Shown one piece after another: positions 12,607 through 27,600 of a DNA stretch of 64,000 nt. The position numbers were made by a program, and so were the translations under genes. Numbering within the stretch: position 1 is the first letter of the stretch; every line of letters starts with the position of its first letter. This DNA is from Echinostoma caproni (taxonomy: Eukaryota; Platyhelminthes; Trematoda; Plagiorchiida; Echinostomatidae). The notes under the pieces are model-generated. The model was given only the letters and a program-made list of their open reading frames with translations, made no database searches and was not told the origin of the DNA. The stretch is taken from contig UZAN01039976.1 in NCBI GenBank assembly GCA_900618425.1, forward strand, positions 1 to 64,000, given 5' to 3'.

Positions 12607-15600
12607 GAGCAAAGGAATACAAAAACAGAAGGTAAACAAATTTTCAAAGTGAACTAGGCGGGGATAATTTGAATGAAATTAAGGAGATCGGTAAAAGAAT
12701 TGGAAGTGAATCTAAAGCGAAAAACCCTTGTAGGACTATACTTTATAAACGAAATCAAGTTCAGCTTCTAGTCACTTGCTTCACACTGCTTCTGGCAGTT
12801 CAGTGATAAAATATTAATCTTTAACTTACTCGCTTATTTCTTTAAATCAATCTTTTTGGAATTAAATAAAGGGATCTTTCCTATGTAGTGAAAATCGCTG
12901 AATTTAGTACTAGTTTCACTACTACTATTGCTAATACTACTAACGTTGGTGCTACTACTATCTTTATAATTCCAAAAGGCGATGCCCGGTCAAAGATCAA
13001 CGTTTATTGAGGGTTACAGATGGGATATCACTAATTTGGTATACATAGCACCGAAATCTCATCAGAAACATACAATCGCAGTTTCTGGCCACACAACAGT
13101 CATGAATGTAGCAATTAATAGTTATTCTTTGAGACCCAGCAAATTGTCCTCGGTGATCTTGTTGATTTTTGATCGTTGAAATGAATCAACAACTATGTTA
13201 CCTACTACGCACAAATGTGAGTAGTACAACACTACTACTACTGCAACTAATTATACTACTGCGAATATCACTATTACTAATACTGCTACTATTTCTACTA
13301 TTACTACTACTACCACTACTACTTCTAATACTTCCGCTACCTCCAGTCAAACTTCTTTGATCAATGCGTTGATGCATCGGCACANTCGGCACAGAGGTAT
13401 TCACATTTTGATCAGCTTTGCTCAATCTATTATCGTATGACGGGTGAATATGCATGGTCCACTGAGTTTTCAACGTTATTCCTTGTCTGGGTGTTACACG
13501 GTTTACGATCGTTAGGGTCCAGATTAGACACACACACGCACACGTTGGTTCTCCTCAACTCAAAGAATAACTCACTCTGCTTCTCCCGGGATTTCTTTCT
13601 TTTCATTTTCTTTTTAATTTTACTTCCTTTCATTGAATACACAATGATACAATTTTCAGGAAGGGGAAGCGGCCAATTAAAGGGCTGCCATGGGGAAATT
13701 CAGGCGGTGTTGGTGGGGTTCGAACACACGTCCCCCGAGGTGATCAATTGGAGACGTTACCACTGGGCCACCACCACCCCTTCAGTGAACACTATAACAC
13801 ACAACGTACACATAAATATTTGCGATGAAGGCCGATTTGTCAAACTTTCAAACGTGTTTCAGTGGATCTTATTGTGTGAAGTTTGGGGTCTCACTACACA
13901 GCTACTCAATGTTCAAATCCGAATCACGTGTTTCCAACAAAATTTAACTGTGTGATGTAATCAATGTTCTTCATGGAAAAAACTAAGCAGTGAACAAATC
14001 AGTGAAAACAATAATTGCCACAATCAAACCAGATTCGTCAATTACTCCCCGAGATTGAGAAAAAAAGAACATTCACGAACCACTTGTCGATTCCACAGAC
14101 ACTTACATGGTTCTTCGTCAGACACGTACCGATCATTCTCTGTCAAAACAGATGAAAATAGAGCAAGGGAATGAGCAAATATGTGATAATGTTTTTCATG
14201 ATAAGGTTTACCTATGGATGTAAAAAAAACTATAGTCACGTCTCGAATGCCTCCCAAAGTAAGTGGAAAAGCAAGGTTGATAATCGCTTGTTCCCAATGC
14301 AAGTCGAAGTCTGTAAGTATACTAATAGAAACCGTCTCAGTCGGATATGCATCTCGTTCAGAGTGGGCAACGTTTGTCCCAGTACCGGATACAAAAGTGA
14401 ATACTCTGATAAACTTGACTATAACCCAAGAGAATATGGAATCTATATTGAATTCATTATTCCGAAGTGTTTCTTTCATCTATGGTGTCTAGAAAAAATT
14501 AAACTTCGAAAATTGAATTGAATTGAATTGCTAGAAGCAGAGACCGGAAACTCACGCATGCCACAACGAATCCCGACTGTTCCGTCTGCACAGTGGCACA
14601 ATCCGGTAACGGGATCGCAACCGACCACCCCGGGACCACAGTCACATTTTTTCGTGCAACCCGGACCGTACGTCCCCAGCTCACAACCTGTGGATGACAA
14701 ACGGTAAAAAACAATTTGCCATGATGATTTTGCAAGTCTGTGATGCGCGTTGCATGGTTAATCGATCTATATACAAACTGACCAATAAAACGCCGCAACA
14801 TAAATTCTGTAAATGTCTATTCATGTACGGAACGAATGTAATTAGGGCATAGAATGCTGAAGTTTAAATGAAATTGAACGGTAAAACGAGTATCTTAATG
14901 TGAAACCTGACTTTGTATGGAAGTCAAGGTGCACAAAATGAGATGAATGAACATAGTCGTTGTAGTCGATTGGGGGATTTGCGCACTGATTATCAGGGAT
15001 GGGTTTCTCAAGTATATCCGATGAAAATGATCAAGAGTCGAGGAAGACCGTGGAAGATGTAGGGGAAAGAAGGAATAAACGTAACTTACGGATGTCACAA
15101 TGCGGCCCTCGATAACCAGCTTTGCACACACAAGCACCGGTCTGTGGATTGCATGAGAGAGGTCTTCCGGCCAAATCAATGCCACATTGGCACTGTTTCA
15201 GGCATTGTGCACCCCAATATCCCTCAGGGCAATCTGTGGGTAGAACAGAGATTCACAAATGAACAGGTGATACTTGAAACTATTTCACATTGGAGTAGTG
15301 ATTAACTGGTACTAAGTTTGAGATACCTCAATTGAAAAGAATAATCTTTTGTAAAATTGGATCATAGTTTTTCAGAAATCCTTTGAAATACAAAATGGTT
15401 AATGCCTGCTCTCCGAAACTGGAAAGACATCTATCTGATGGATTACATCGATTACCTTTCATGCAGATCATTCCTATTCAACAGGAGGCGATTTACCCGT
15501 CAATAGATTTCAAGGGCCCAGGGACATTTATCTTACCTAAGACTGTTCTTGAGTATTGAGCATCTATCTTTCACTGAATAACAGAATGATTTTTCCAAAA

Positions 15601-18600
15601 AGGAACTTTGGAGGTGGGTTGTTGAACTACATAGATATTCAGTTCAGGTGATGACTGATCAAAGAATGAAGCACCTGGTGTGCTTTCTTCAGTCACTCAG
15701 AAAAATTGTGAATAGGCAACCACTGATAAGACATTTATTGATCCATAGCAAACCGAGTGAACTGGGGAATAATCTGAGTAGAAATAAATAATGATCCCAG
15801 TTGGGTCGATGGATTCTCACTGCTGATGAGACCCAACCAGGACGAAACAGCTGTCCAGTGCTTCCCACCGTTTTGGATCAAGCTTCATTTGCACGAAGAA
15901 TTTATCCTATAAACCAACCAATGACTTAGTCACATCCAACCCACAGCTCCTGGTCAGTAGTGGGTTGGAATTAATACTACTGATTTAGACATTCCATCTG
16001 TCAAAGTTCATCCTCACATGCAGTCCGCAACTGATCCAGTGAACTCCAGAACTCGGGCTGTAAATGATCAGAATTTTGCTGTTGACGTTACTCAAAAGTA
16101 ATGCATATCCTATAACCCATCCGGAACCTGAACGCCGACATCTGAGACATCTACGTTACAGTTATCCCAACCAATTAGCACCAAAGCTCACCGGAATAAT
16201 CAGTTTGAATAGGTTCAGGAGTCTTTTTCAGCGGTAGTCGGTCAGTTTAGTGAACTGAACAGCAATCAGAGGAGAAACAGTTTATGATCTGTCAATCGCA
16301 ATAGAAAGCCTCCCATAAAATCAAGCATGATTTACCGGGGGAACTTTGTACCATACATGTGAGTAAAGTTCAATGGATGAATGGTTAGTCCAAATTAATG
16401 AGTTTGGTGTTCGTGGGGTACTTTAAATTCAATTGCAGGCTGCTGGATCAATTTAGGTTTATTGAACACCAGGTATGCAATGAAAAGTATCCGAATATGT
16501 TTAACTTCACCATATAAAAATCTTCGTTTGAATGACCGGAAATGTCTTTGTGTAAATAAAATACTGAAAATCGAGATCCGAGAAAACTGATCAAACCAAT
16601 TAGTTCCCATTTACCAAAGTAAGCCATTCGCCCGTGAAAATTCTGTGATCACCTGAAATACCAGTACTTGTAGTATGGCAACCACACCACATGAAATGAC
16701 CGTTTTAACTCGATCGGTGATGACATGTTTTGCAATCAAACGTATTAACCCAAAAATAAGTCAACTTAGCGGTTACCATGTGTTACACTGTTGATTGATT
16801 GATTCTTACTTGAAAACATCCAGTTGCTGTTGTTCGGACAATCACAGTCTGATACCAATCCTAAGAGAATAGGATGCATTTGTAACTGGAGAAAAACATC
16901 CTCTATCAATTCGAAATCGCTCAAGACTATATGGTCATAAATCACAAGCTAAGCCTTCTCCACGCGCCCACTACTTGGGCTAAATGAGTAGGGTATCAGA
17001 TAATCTAACGTTTTCTCAACAAGGATCGACTGCAATTAGATTGGATGCTGATGCACTGCCTGTGCTTACTAACAGAGTGACCACATAATTGTTCAATGAT
17101 TCTAAGACAATTTGTTGTTGAGCTACAAGATTACCATGCCTGAGGCAATTTTCAAGTATTCAACTTGAGCGTCTGATGCAGTAGTAATGGTCTGTAGCTC
17201 CAATTGACGAAAATTGTTTAATTACGTGGGTCTGAAGAGTAAACGGCTGCTCTGATTTCGTGAGCCTGGAACAGCTCCCGACGAAGTAGAGGAGACTTTG
17301 GGTACTTTAGTAAACCAAAAACTCTGGTACGCCCATTTGGTTGTGCAACATCATACATGCAATGTCAAAATCTTCAGAATGGTTCAGAAAATAAGGCAAA
17401 CAGCTTAAAATCATCTTAAGGGAAGCGGGTCCCCACCTCAACAATTCACTGCTAACAAAATACGCGGAAGTTTTGAAGCACAATGCACTCAAGAGGTTAA
17501 TTATAGTAGCTTACCTCTCGAAGATGACAACGTTTCACATCTTGTTAGAAAATATAACGGAGCGTGCAATAAAAGGAACTTCCGATAAAGCCTGACTAAC
17601 ATCAGCCATCAAAGCACACAAAGATAAGTTTCCCCCGCTGGCTGCATCAATGATGGTTTCCTATTCATACTGCGTTTGTTCTACACAACAAATATTAGCA
17701 GATAATTGTCCCAAAAGACTCAAGACTACTATAGCATGGGGAACAGGTACAGTAAAGGTTGTAATACCTGGTCATCTAGCTGGTGTTTGTCTTCTAGATT
17801 GTCTCTCAAGTGCCCCATCCTAAGCCGTGGACTTTGTTCACTGCTAAGGCGATGGATATCTGCATACCGAAGAAAAGACAAACACATCAATTTTGTGTGA
17901 TCGTAAATGTTCAGGCTCAAACTGGCTTGAGCGCCCGGGGAACATCAATCATCGGGTCAGTGCCTTTGAAGGCCAATCTGAGGAAAACGATCTTATTCGA
18001 TACATCACAGATAAGATTGATCGCTAATCTTCCCCTGCTGTGCACACCAATTCGCTCAGTTAAATTACTTTCGTCCATTGTCAGTAAGTCCTCTTCTCTT
18101 AAAGTGTCATGAAAGCATTTATTCTTGGTATAGTGTAACGGAAATTTGCCATACCTACTCTTTACCCCCGGCAGTGAACCTAGAGCGATTTATCTAGATG
18201 AATTGCCTTTGTATGGATTTGAAAAGGACTTAATCTCGTAAGTTATTTTCGCCAAACTGCGCGCTTATTAGAGGTTGGTACAACTGATCGTCAACGGCTG
18301 CACACCGTTAATTCTGAGTGACCAATAACACGCAGAACTTGGCGATCAATCAGACACGAGCGTGCATATAATTTGTTTTCAGAGCAATAGGGTAAGAGTC
18401 ACACAGAAAAAGTGCAATTATTTCTGGGTGCATTTATTTTATCATTGTTTGGAACTAATCTGAAAAACACGTAAGACCTTATAAAGGAATTCGCAGTCTG
18501 CATATCTAGATTTCTACGGTTGGTTTGAAGTACCGTTTTGAAAGACAGGTTTTCAATGTGATTATTGCAGTGTAAACTTCATAACTTAATTTACTTATCT

Positions 18601-21600
18601 GTCCCGAACTTCCTAGGTGAATACCAGGATTACCATTCCGTGAAATGTTACGGCAATTATTTACTTGCCTGTATTCTTATCTCGTGTGTGTGTGTGTGTG
18701 AGGGGGAGGAATCCCGACCATGACAGAAAAACAGAAAGGACGGGACGGGTGAGGACCAGTTACCTTCATCGCATTTCGGACCGCGTTTTCCGGCCGGACA
18801 GAGCACATTGCATCGACCGGTGACCGGATCACAGCCATCTGTACAGTCGTAACACGTCTGTCGACAGTCCACACCGAAGGTACCTCGTTGACATGGAAAT
18901 ATGCACTCTGGTGCCCGGTATCCCGGTTCACAAACACATTTGCCGGTCTGGAATGAAAGTACCGGTCAGAATGGGTTGAAAAGGGTGACTGAATCAAATT
19001 TTCATGAAAATATAGTTCATATTTGAAGGTAACACATAACTAGAGATCAGTTTCGCACGCGCACGCGCACGTGCACGCACACACACGCATAGGCACAAAC
19101 GGTAATCAGAAAGGCCACTACAGCACATTCAAATTAGCTAACCCAAATCGCAATCCGTTCAACCAACAGATTATGTTTAACGTTTATTCACAGCTGACAA
19201 ATGTTTGGAAAAAGCAAGTGTCAGTACTGAATACAGAACGCTTTCCAAACCTTGTTCCCCGTCTGCTCTCTACTCGCATCTCCTGAGGCTTGCTTAAAAA
19301 ATTGGATATATTTGCCGAATCGTGCTTATCAGAAATGCTCCACTTCGGCCCCAATTCATTGAATCAAGATAATGAAACTGAACCGATCAACTTATGTTAC
19401 GACGGCCGTTAATTACATCAGTTGCAAGACTGTTTGTTGGTCAGTCGTAACTACCGAGCCAAGTGGACAACATGGAATGCAACACAGAACGAAGCCAAGA
19501 GTCATTTTCAGGGGAGGACAATAAGGAGCTGTTTGGTTCTATCACTTCATATGCAACTGTCAGTCTGTTCTTGTTGTTAAATATCTGTTCACTATGTTTT
19601 ATAACGACTGACCGTTTCTTCTCCAAATTAAAGCAGTGTCTTAGGAAGGTAAGGTACCATAAAAGCCCTAATTCTCTCGAATAGTTTGCCATTTTACTAA
19701 TAAGATCATATTATATACAAATGCGCAGTCAACTTTCAGGAAAGGATCTGTGACCGATCAAAGGTTACTTAGGGACCTGGAAGAGCTATATGTGAGTAGC
19801 GGATTTGAACGTATTTCCGAGCTGCCGTACAACTGACTGCGATAGCTCAATTATAACGGTTTAAAATAGAGTAGCGTTGCCCTTCCTCTTTATCATAAGG
19901 AAAGGCTTTATATAACTAATTATATATAGTGTATATATTGTATATTATATGCTATATATGCATTGGTGTGATCAGTGGTAGAAAGGATGAATCCCATAGC
20001 CATGAGGAAGCACTACCTGCTTATTTGGACCACCAACACTGGGAATTGAAGTAGCTTGAACAGGATTGGATTGCGGTGAGCTCGAGAAAAGAGGGAGCAC
20101 AACTATCTGTCACCAAAACTAGATAACAGTGGCAGTGTTCGAGCATTTACAGACATCTGCTAAAGCCAAAATTACCACACACTGTTGTTTGTATTTACCT
20201 GATGTAGCATATTTTTATCGTATTAGTGCATCGTGTTTTGAAATCCAAAAGTGTGAAAATCATTCTGACAATCAATCCTCAGCTCCTGTCGCACCCCTTT
20301 ATTTTCCAGTAGATTTGTGTCTATCATTACTAGTCGTTGTACCAATCGCCTTTTCATATGAAAATCTTGGAAGGTTTATTTCGTAACCAAGTGGTTTGGC
20401 CTTCATCCAATGTGAGTTTTGCAGTACTCAGCATAAATTTATAATCTTATAGTCACAGAAATGAGTTTTTTTGATTACATGAGAACGATAAGGTAAGGCT
20501 TCTAGGTTCCGAACTCATTTGATCCATTTCGGGGCTGCTTAGATGAACCCTAAATAGCCGCTTCCTGGTAAAAATGGAAATCAAGCACTTTAATTTTGTC
20601 TGAATCTCTGAGGTAACTTGACACCCGGGTGCCACACAATTCTGGATCGGTGCAACTGCTTTCTTACCTCAGGATGACAACCCTTACTCTTTCTCCCAGG
20701 CCCCGTACACTCCGCCGGACAGGGCAATCGACACAAATGACCCCATGTACCTTCGGGACAGCTCAAATGACAACGGGCACCGTATGTGCCAGGTGCACAT
20801 GTGCATTGTCCGGTGTCACGTTCACATCGATTTGTCCCACAGTTGTCCGGACACGTTCGATCGCAACCGAGCCCCCAATAGCCCGGTTGACAACCGGACA
20901 AATCGCATCGATCTCCATGACGTCCAATCGGACATAAACATTGCCCCGTCTGTGAGTCACAGGGGATATCGTCAATGCAGTCGCAGTATTCTTGACATCC
21001 GACACCCCAGCGACCCTGAAATGTGTACATGTGAAAATATAAACGACGGAGTGTTATAAATGATGCTTTGGGATCACCTGTCGATGTCGCATTGAAAGAG
21101 AAAACATTAATGTCCCAAAGAAACGAGTAAGAATACTATGAACTATTTATCGTTTGCCCCAGTGACTGAATTAGAACACAAAAGTAGCTGAACCAAATAG
21201 TTCTCGCAAAAATGTATGTGAGCAGGTTTAAATTGACGTTTTTCAAGAGAATTCCAACACGGATTTCATCAAGCCCTTTTATTACAACATAGAATCAAAG
21301 TTATGGGAAAATATGTGATGTCCAGCACTGAGGACCGCCACAAATAATGACTAGGAATGCTAGGACTTGGAAAAAAGAATTTTATGTCTTAGAAATTGCA
21401 TCACACTTGGATTGTGAAGGACTCAGATTCAGTGGACCGACTGTGATGATCTGACATTTGGGTTCTATTCCGCGATATTAGCTACTCCCATTTTTGCCAC
21501 TGAAATATCAAGAGCAGTTGACTGCACCCAGAGTATCTAACCAATCATCGGACGGATTTGTTGGATGAATAGTGAGTAACGTTCATGGTACTCTGGTCAA

Positions 21601-24600
21601 ACAGATTACCGGGACAAAGCAATCATAAACACAAATTTGCGTGACCGGCTTCTCCTTATCACCGCATAAGAGAGTGAAATCAGAGTGGAGAATCGGACAG
21701 ATACTGCACTGATTCGTGTGCAAAAGAGAAAATTCACACCGTCACAGGTAGAGAAAAATTTTCACCATGCCATTCACTGGAGAAAATAACAAATGAACGA
21801 ACATTAACCAAAACATTATCATTGAGAGAGGAAATATTTTAGTCGAAAGAATGAACGGTTAAAATTGGTTCTGGTTTTCTAAACAGGTCTCAAGGTCAAA
21901 GTTCTATCTAAAACGAAGTAATTAATAATTAATAAAATAACTATTATTCGTCGAATTTGAAAACTAATACATAAGTAGAGATACGAAGTCAAACAGCAGC
22001 TTTTGGATGGTACAAAGGAGAGAGACGTCTATGCAAATGGCTCAACTGAAACGTACGATATTAAATCGAGTAACTGGTGATCAATCTGGTTGAGAAACAG
22101 TATCCAGGGCGATAATTTATTTGGTCCTGTGTTTATGGTTGCCCACCACTAGGCAGTTCGGAGAAACTGTACACAAATAAACTCGCTTTTGCATGCCTTT
22201 CAGTGAGAAATCGTGCATTATCAGGGATATATCTGAGCATAACCCAGTTCATTTAGTCGTTGTTCACATCTCCGATATAGTTTTGTTCAAAAATTAAGGA
22301 TTTTTCTGCACAACAATAGCTTTACCATCATTCGGATGGTATACTACTTATAAGTAGTCTAATCCTGATGGTACATAAACGCACTCACTTTTGGACATCT
22401 ATCATGACAGACGGGACCGTGAAATCCGGGGGCACAGTCGCACCCGGTCATATCCCGATTGCATCGTCCACCATTTTCACAGTGAGAACATGTGAGCTGA
22501 CAGTTCTCTCCAAAACGTCCGGTTGGACACGGTCTTCCCACTAAGCAGAGGAAGAGACATTTGAATCTGTTTAGACGCATCAATCGATGATTTACAGTCC
22601 CACTGGGAGACAGACAACACTGATTTTCCATGCATATGATCAAGATTGTGCACAGATCAGAATGTCTCAGAAACAACAATTGTTCCGTAAAATTTAATAA
22701 TGTTGGAAATTAATGAACTTTGAAGAAGAAAGAGTTTACTGTGCTTATTAAATGAGAATTGATGTGTACAAAATTTAGTAAATATCATTGAAAATATATT
22801 TATTAACAATGAGTTTCCAAGGGCGCATTATACTTCGTTATATAAGGCACTAAACAACCATTTTGACGAGGTTGGTTTTTGGACTAGTGGGTAATACTTT
22901 AGGTATTTTATCTTGAGGTTTTAGGCTCAATGTTTGCTGTACTGGATTGAATTCCCCAGCAGATGATATTCAAAACAAAGTGAGACAACCGTTCAATGCT
23001 TCTCATCTTCTCAGTGTAAATGATAGGTATTAATTCCTTAAAAATTTGCAAAGCTTTCTTTAATATGGCTCATACATTCTGGGTCCGGATATTCACAATA
23101 TTCAAACCGCTGACACCGAATCCGTTGACAATTCAGCATTGAATTTTCTTGTATAACAATCAACCCATTACTCGATATTGTTTAATTTGAACTGAATGCC
23201 ATAGTGACGCAATACGGGACTAAACAGATTTACCTTCTTTGGTGATCAAGTCAGCCACGAAAATTAGGTTGAGACAGCTTCATATTGATTGAAAAAGTAT
23301 CCTAGGAACTCGTTTTTGATATGTCGGTGTCTCATAGAGACAGTTCCCTTCAGCTGTTTTATTCCATTTTCCTAGAGAACACAGAACAATAAATTGTCTA
23401 CTTCTATTTAAAAAATAGTTATGCCAATATGGAAACAATGCAAAATTTGAACCTGAAGCTATCCATCTTTGTGATGGGAGAATTTTTTTGTAGCACAACA
23501 ACACTTCAAGAAACCCCTAACTCAATTCAGCAATGGTCTTTCGAAAACCACATTGAATACAGTGTTTCTAAGTGCAAAATCCTGCCCCTACACCCCAGGA
23601 GTAGAGTACCGTATTTCCTCGGAAAGCAACAACTGTCACATGCATCAAATGATAGGGACCTTGGTATAATTGTTCAAAATCACTTAAGCTGCTCGATTGA
23701 TTGAGCTAAGGCTTCGTCCGCTGCTGTGAAGAATGTCAGCTTGCTTAAACGAGTCTTTGGTCTGTTTGAATCAGCGTCTTTCCCACGTTTGCTAGTAGTG
23801 CATATTCGAAAGTACATACAGAGTACTCCATCCAAGCCTGGCGCCCGCGGTTACAAACTTGATCGTAATACGCTGTAGTGTTCACAAAAGATTGCCAACA
23901 AGATGATTAAAGAATTGAACTGCCTTACCTATGAGGAGACTATATTTCACGCAATACTACTGAATTAGATGGGAATTGTTTTTGGTATACCAAATATTGC
24001 AGAGCTCAAACCATCTACGTTTTCCGCTGCTCTCATTTTCGTCCAGCATACACCTTAGAAGACCGTTTCAAGCTACTGATTCCAAAGTCTCAACTGGTAT
24101 GCCGGCTTCAGTCTTTTGCAGTCGAAGGGTGCAGCACTTGGAATGCTCTCCAATCTCACGTCAGTTGTGCGCCAACAATTGATACTTTTAACCGGATACT
24201 TGATGAAATCCCGGCATCTTTCATATATCTACACAACTAAAAAGCAAACTAGGTGAAGATTAGATTATGTACTATCTCCTTACCCGGAACTATATGTGTC
24301 ATCATTTTTGTCAAGAAAAGACTCATTTGCCTAAATATCGTATTGGGACAAGATAAACACGACCTTGTAAGTAGTTCCTAGAGCACAACTTTGACTTAAC
24401 TTTGACATGTATCCGTAGCATCACGGTGGATTCGGTTATTGTTTGTTTGTTTATTTGTTGTTGTTTTTTTGTCCAGTACGCGATATCATGCTCCCCCGAA
24501 ATTTACCTCTTCAAACCAGACAGATTTACAACACGCAAACTAAATCAGTAGAACACGAAACTCCGGTGAATAACTGTTCAGGCATGTGATTCGAAAACTC

Positions 24601-27600
24601 ATTACATGCACCAAATGTGAGTACGAAGATTAGGTTTTTAGTTCAAAATTTCATGCACGCAACAGGCTGCAGGCGGAGGAATAGGATAACAAGAGAGTAT
24701 AATGTGGTAAAATTGAAATTCGGATAACAACGGAAAGGCAGACCGAAATACGGAGGGAACAACACTGAATTAAACCAACCGGAGGCAGTTCTCTTCTGCG
24801 GAATGGCGACTCTGGGGTCGTCACCCATCATCACTGAAATATATGACACATTGAAACAGATAACCTCAATAACAATAATATTAATATTAATAATAATAGT
24901 AATATTAATGATATGAGATGATATTAATCAGCCAGATTTCGGTTTTCTCCTATGTTAGTCACGGGGTAATCCAACATGGGCGTTGCACCCTTTTAATGGG
25001 GATAAAATAAAGCTTACTCGCATCCAACGGAATTTTTTTCTTCGTGAATGTCTGAATCCCGTAGGTGAATGAGGAAGTCGGTCCATTCAAATTGATTTGA
25101 CGTCTATTCTGCCCCGGTGCTCCGATTACCATGGCTTGAGACGCGTCATCCCTGACATATTTTGTGGAACCTGTCAAGGTGAGAATAATTTGTCCATGCA
25201 GGCGGTCACACCGAATAATGGGGATAATCATATGTGAATGAAAATATATCTCACCCTCGCTGTACCTTTATTTATTTGAGTAGAATCAGATTTATTATTC
25301 GTACAGAGCAGTGATCAGGAATATACAGCACGTAGTAAAAAGAAATGCGGCCTATTGCTGAGTCTGTATTTGGCTTGAAAAGATGGGTTGTGCTGAGTGG
25401 TCGAGTGGGTGGCATCCTTGCGTTCTTCTACTTGTGTGGTCACGGGTCCCCAGTTGAGCCGATACATCCGCACTGCTGCTGACGAGACCCAACCACGTCG
25501 AAACAGTGCTTCCTGGCCTTCCGTTTCGCGTTCTGTTTGATCTTTACATGACGAAGTTCCCAACACAGTCAAACAGACGGTCGTGAAAACTCCATATTTT
25601 GTCACAAATGATTACAAAATGAGCACGGTCACCTATGTGTCACTTCTAGGAACTAAATCCGCTTAGCAACAAAGAGAATAAAATCTTTTCATAATATGAA
25701 CATTCTATATCCGGATTTCAAAATTGCATTATGATGCGAACGTAATTTCCAACTCCTGTTTTTTCATTCAATGTTCAGTTGGTTGTCTAAAATACACTTC
25801 CGGGGTTTATGTCCCATAAAGTAAAAACATGGCCTGGTGCGAAAACCTATTTCACCGTTTAAGTCAAGTACGCAGCCCACAAGTTTTGCCAGATAGTTTA
25901 GTTAGATTGGTTTTAATTCGGCATGGTAGAGGCCATGAGTTTACATTCATCCATCGGCATAACGATTTAGTCGACTCAAAACCGATTTCTTTCGACTCAA
26001 TTATCATTAGGCTTATTTTCTTGTTTTCATAAAATAGATTAAAAGGGAATGGAATTCATCTGACCAACATTTATGATAAATAAATATTGAATTAGGCCAT
26101 GAGTTTCTCTTGATTATCCATAAAAAGGCTTCAGAGAACAATTACGATCGGAAAATGAATAACGGTAGATCAAACTTTGTCTATCAACAGCTGATTTCCA
26201 GATTTCTTTTCATAGTTCGCGAATGCTATGGGATAAAGAATCGTTATAACTCCACTTCCGTAGGAGCTGAATTAACAAACATCTTTGGAACAATTTTTAA
26301 CCCGAGTAGAATGTTAGACTGCTATCTGGACCACACTTGGTTGACCTTGAACGGCATTTAAAGGTTCCAGGGCGAAAGACAGCCATCTAGGCTCAAGTCA
26401 CGGAATGCACTGACTGCAATACTGAAGGCAATCATTAGAAAAAAATACAACTCCCAACTAAAAACATATGGCTTATTCGAATAGCTATCACAGTTGGTTG
26501 TGAACAATCGATGTTTGGCTAGGGTGTTGATGTTTTATTTGTCACTGCGATTTGCTATGTAACGTAAAACCACACTTCACACATGAGAAACGCTGTGGTC
26601 ATACGAGACACAGGTTGATCGTAGCCTAGTATAAAACACGAATGTGCTGAACTCACGGGAACAGGTTAAACCATCCGGATTAAGCTCGTCTCCCAAATTG
26701 CATAGACATTGAAAACTTCCTGGTGTGTTGACACATTTGTACTGGCATCCACCGTTGTAGCTAAGACATTCGTCAATATCTGTTGAAAGGGTGAAACGAG
26801 ACTCATATAAAGAAGATTTGTGCATATTTGATCAATGACGGGAGGAAACGAGAGATGAAAATTGCTATGGGATCAAGGGGGAGTTGGTATTACAGAATCT
26901 GTTGTCCATCACAACACAGCTTAAATGTGACTGTCCCGGAGGTAGTCAAAGTTTTGCGACGAGTTAGCCGAAATTTGAGTTGATTTCGTCATCGGACACA
27001 TAAGGGATTTGAGGGAGGAATTTTGAACCATCTTCAAGGTTAGATGTTGGTGATCGAGAGTAGTGGAGCATCACATCGTAATCTCTGACGAAGCCGTAGG
27101 CATTNNNNNNNNNNNNNNNNNNNNNNNNNNNNNNNNNNNNNNNNNNNNNNNNNNNNNNNNNNNNNNNNNNNNNNNNNNNNNNNNNNNNNNNNNNNNNNNN
27201 NNNNNNNNNNNNNNNNNNNNNNNNNNNNNNNNNNNNNNNNNNNNNNNNNNNNNNNNNNNNNNNNNNNNNNNNNNNNNNNNNNNNNNNNNNNNNNNNNNNN
27301 NNNNNNNNNNNNNNNNNNNNNNNNNNNNNNNNNNNNNNNNNNNNNNNNNNNNNNNNNNNNNNNNNNNNNNNNNNNNNNNNNNNNNNNNNNNNNNNNNNNN
27401 NNNNNNNNNNNNNNNNNNNNNNNNNNNNNNNNNNNNNNNNNNNNNNNNNNNNNNNNNNNNNNNNNNNNNNNNNNNNNNNNNNNNNNNNNNNNNNNNNNNN
27501 NNNNNNNNNNNNNNNNNNNNNNNNNNNNNNNNNNNNNNNNNNNNNNNNNNNNNNNNNNNNNNNNNNNNNNNNNNNNNNNNNNNNNNNNNNNNNNNNNNNN

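Larger units (their letters stand above)
12517..14555 (-). other. Intron 16 with microsatellites and a tRNA-like SINE
   Basis: This 2-kb intron contains ACT/ATT-type trinucleotide tracts (12910-12962, 13225-13340), the (GA)n tract and a tRNA-like element at 13710-13785. The 172-codon plus-strand open frame at 13437-13955 crosses the SINE and low-complexity sequence and is not credible as a gene. Confidence 0.65.
15234..18773 (-). other. Intron 14 with partial SINE
   Basis: This 3.5-kb intron contains a 5'-truncated SINE at 15793-15904 and a (GT)n run at 18684-18700. The region 17.5-18.1 kb has longer open stretches on both strands that may be a decayed element but match nothing I know. Confidence 0.6.
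22541..25017 (-). other. Intron 11 with non-LTR relic and possible micro-exon
   Basis: This 2.5-kb intron contains the plus-strand reverse-transcriptase relic at 23500-24215, a candidate 54-nt exon at 24780-24833 and an (AAT)n-rich patch at 24868-24921. Confidence 0.6.

Noticed and set aside
13437..13955. Plus-strand open frame of 172 codons
   Set aside because: It crosses a tRNA-like repeat, a pyrimidine-rich patch and intron sequence, and shows no domain.
17500..18130. Decayed mobile element suspected from open stretches on both strands
   Set aside because: No reverse-transcriptase, transposase or integrase block could be recognised, so it was left as unassigned intron.
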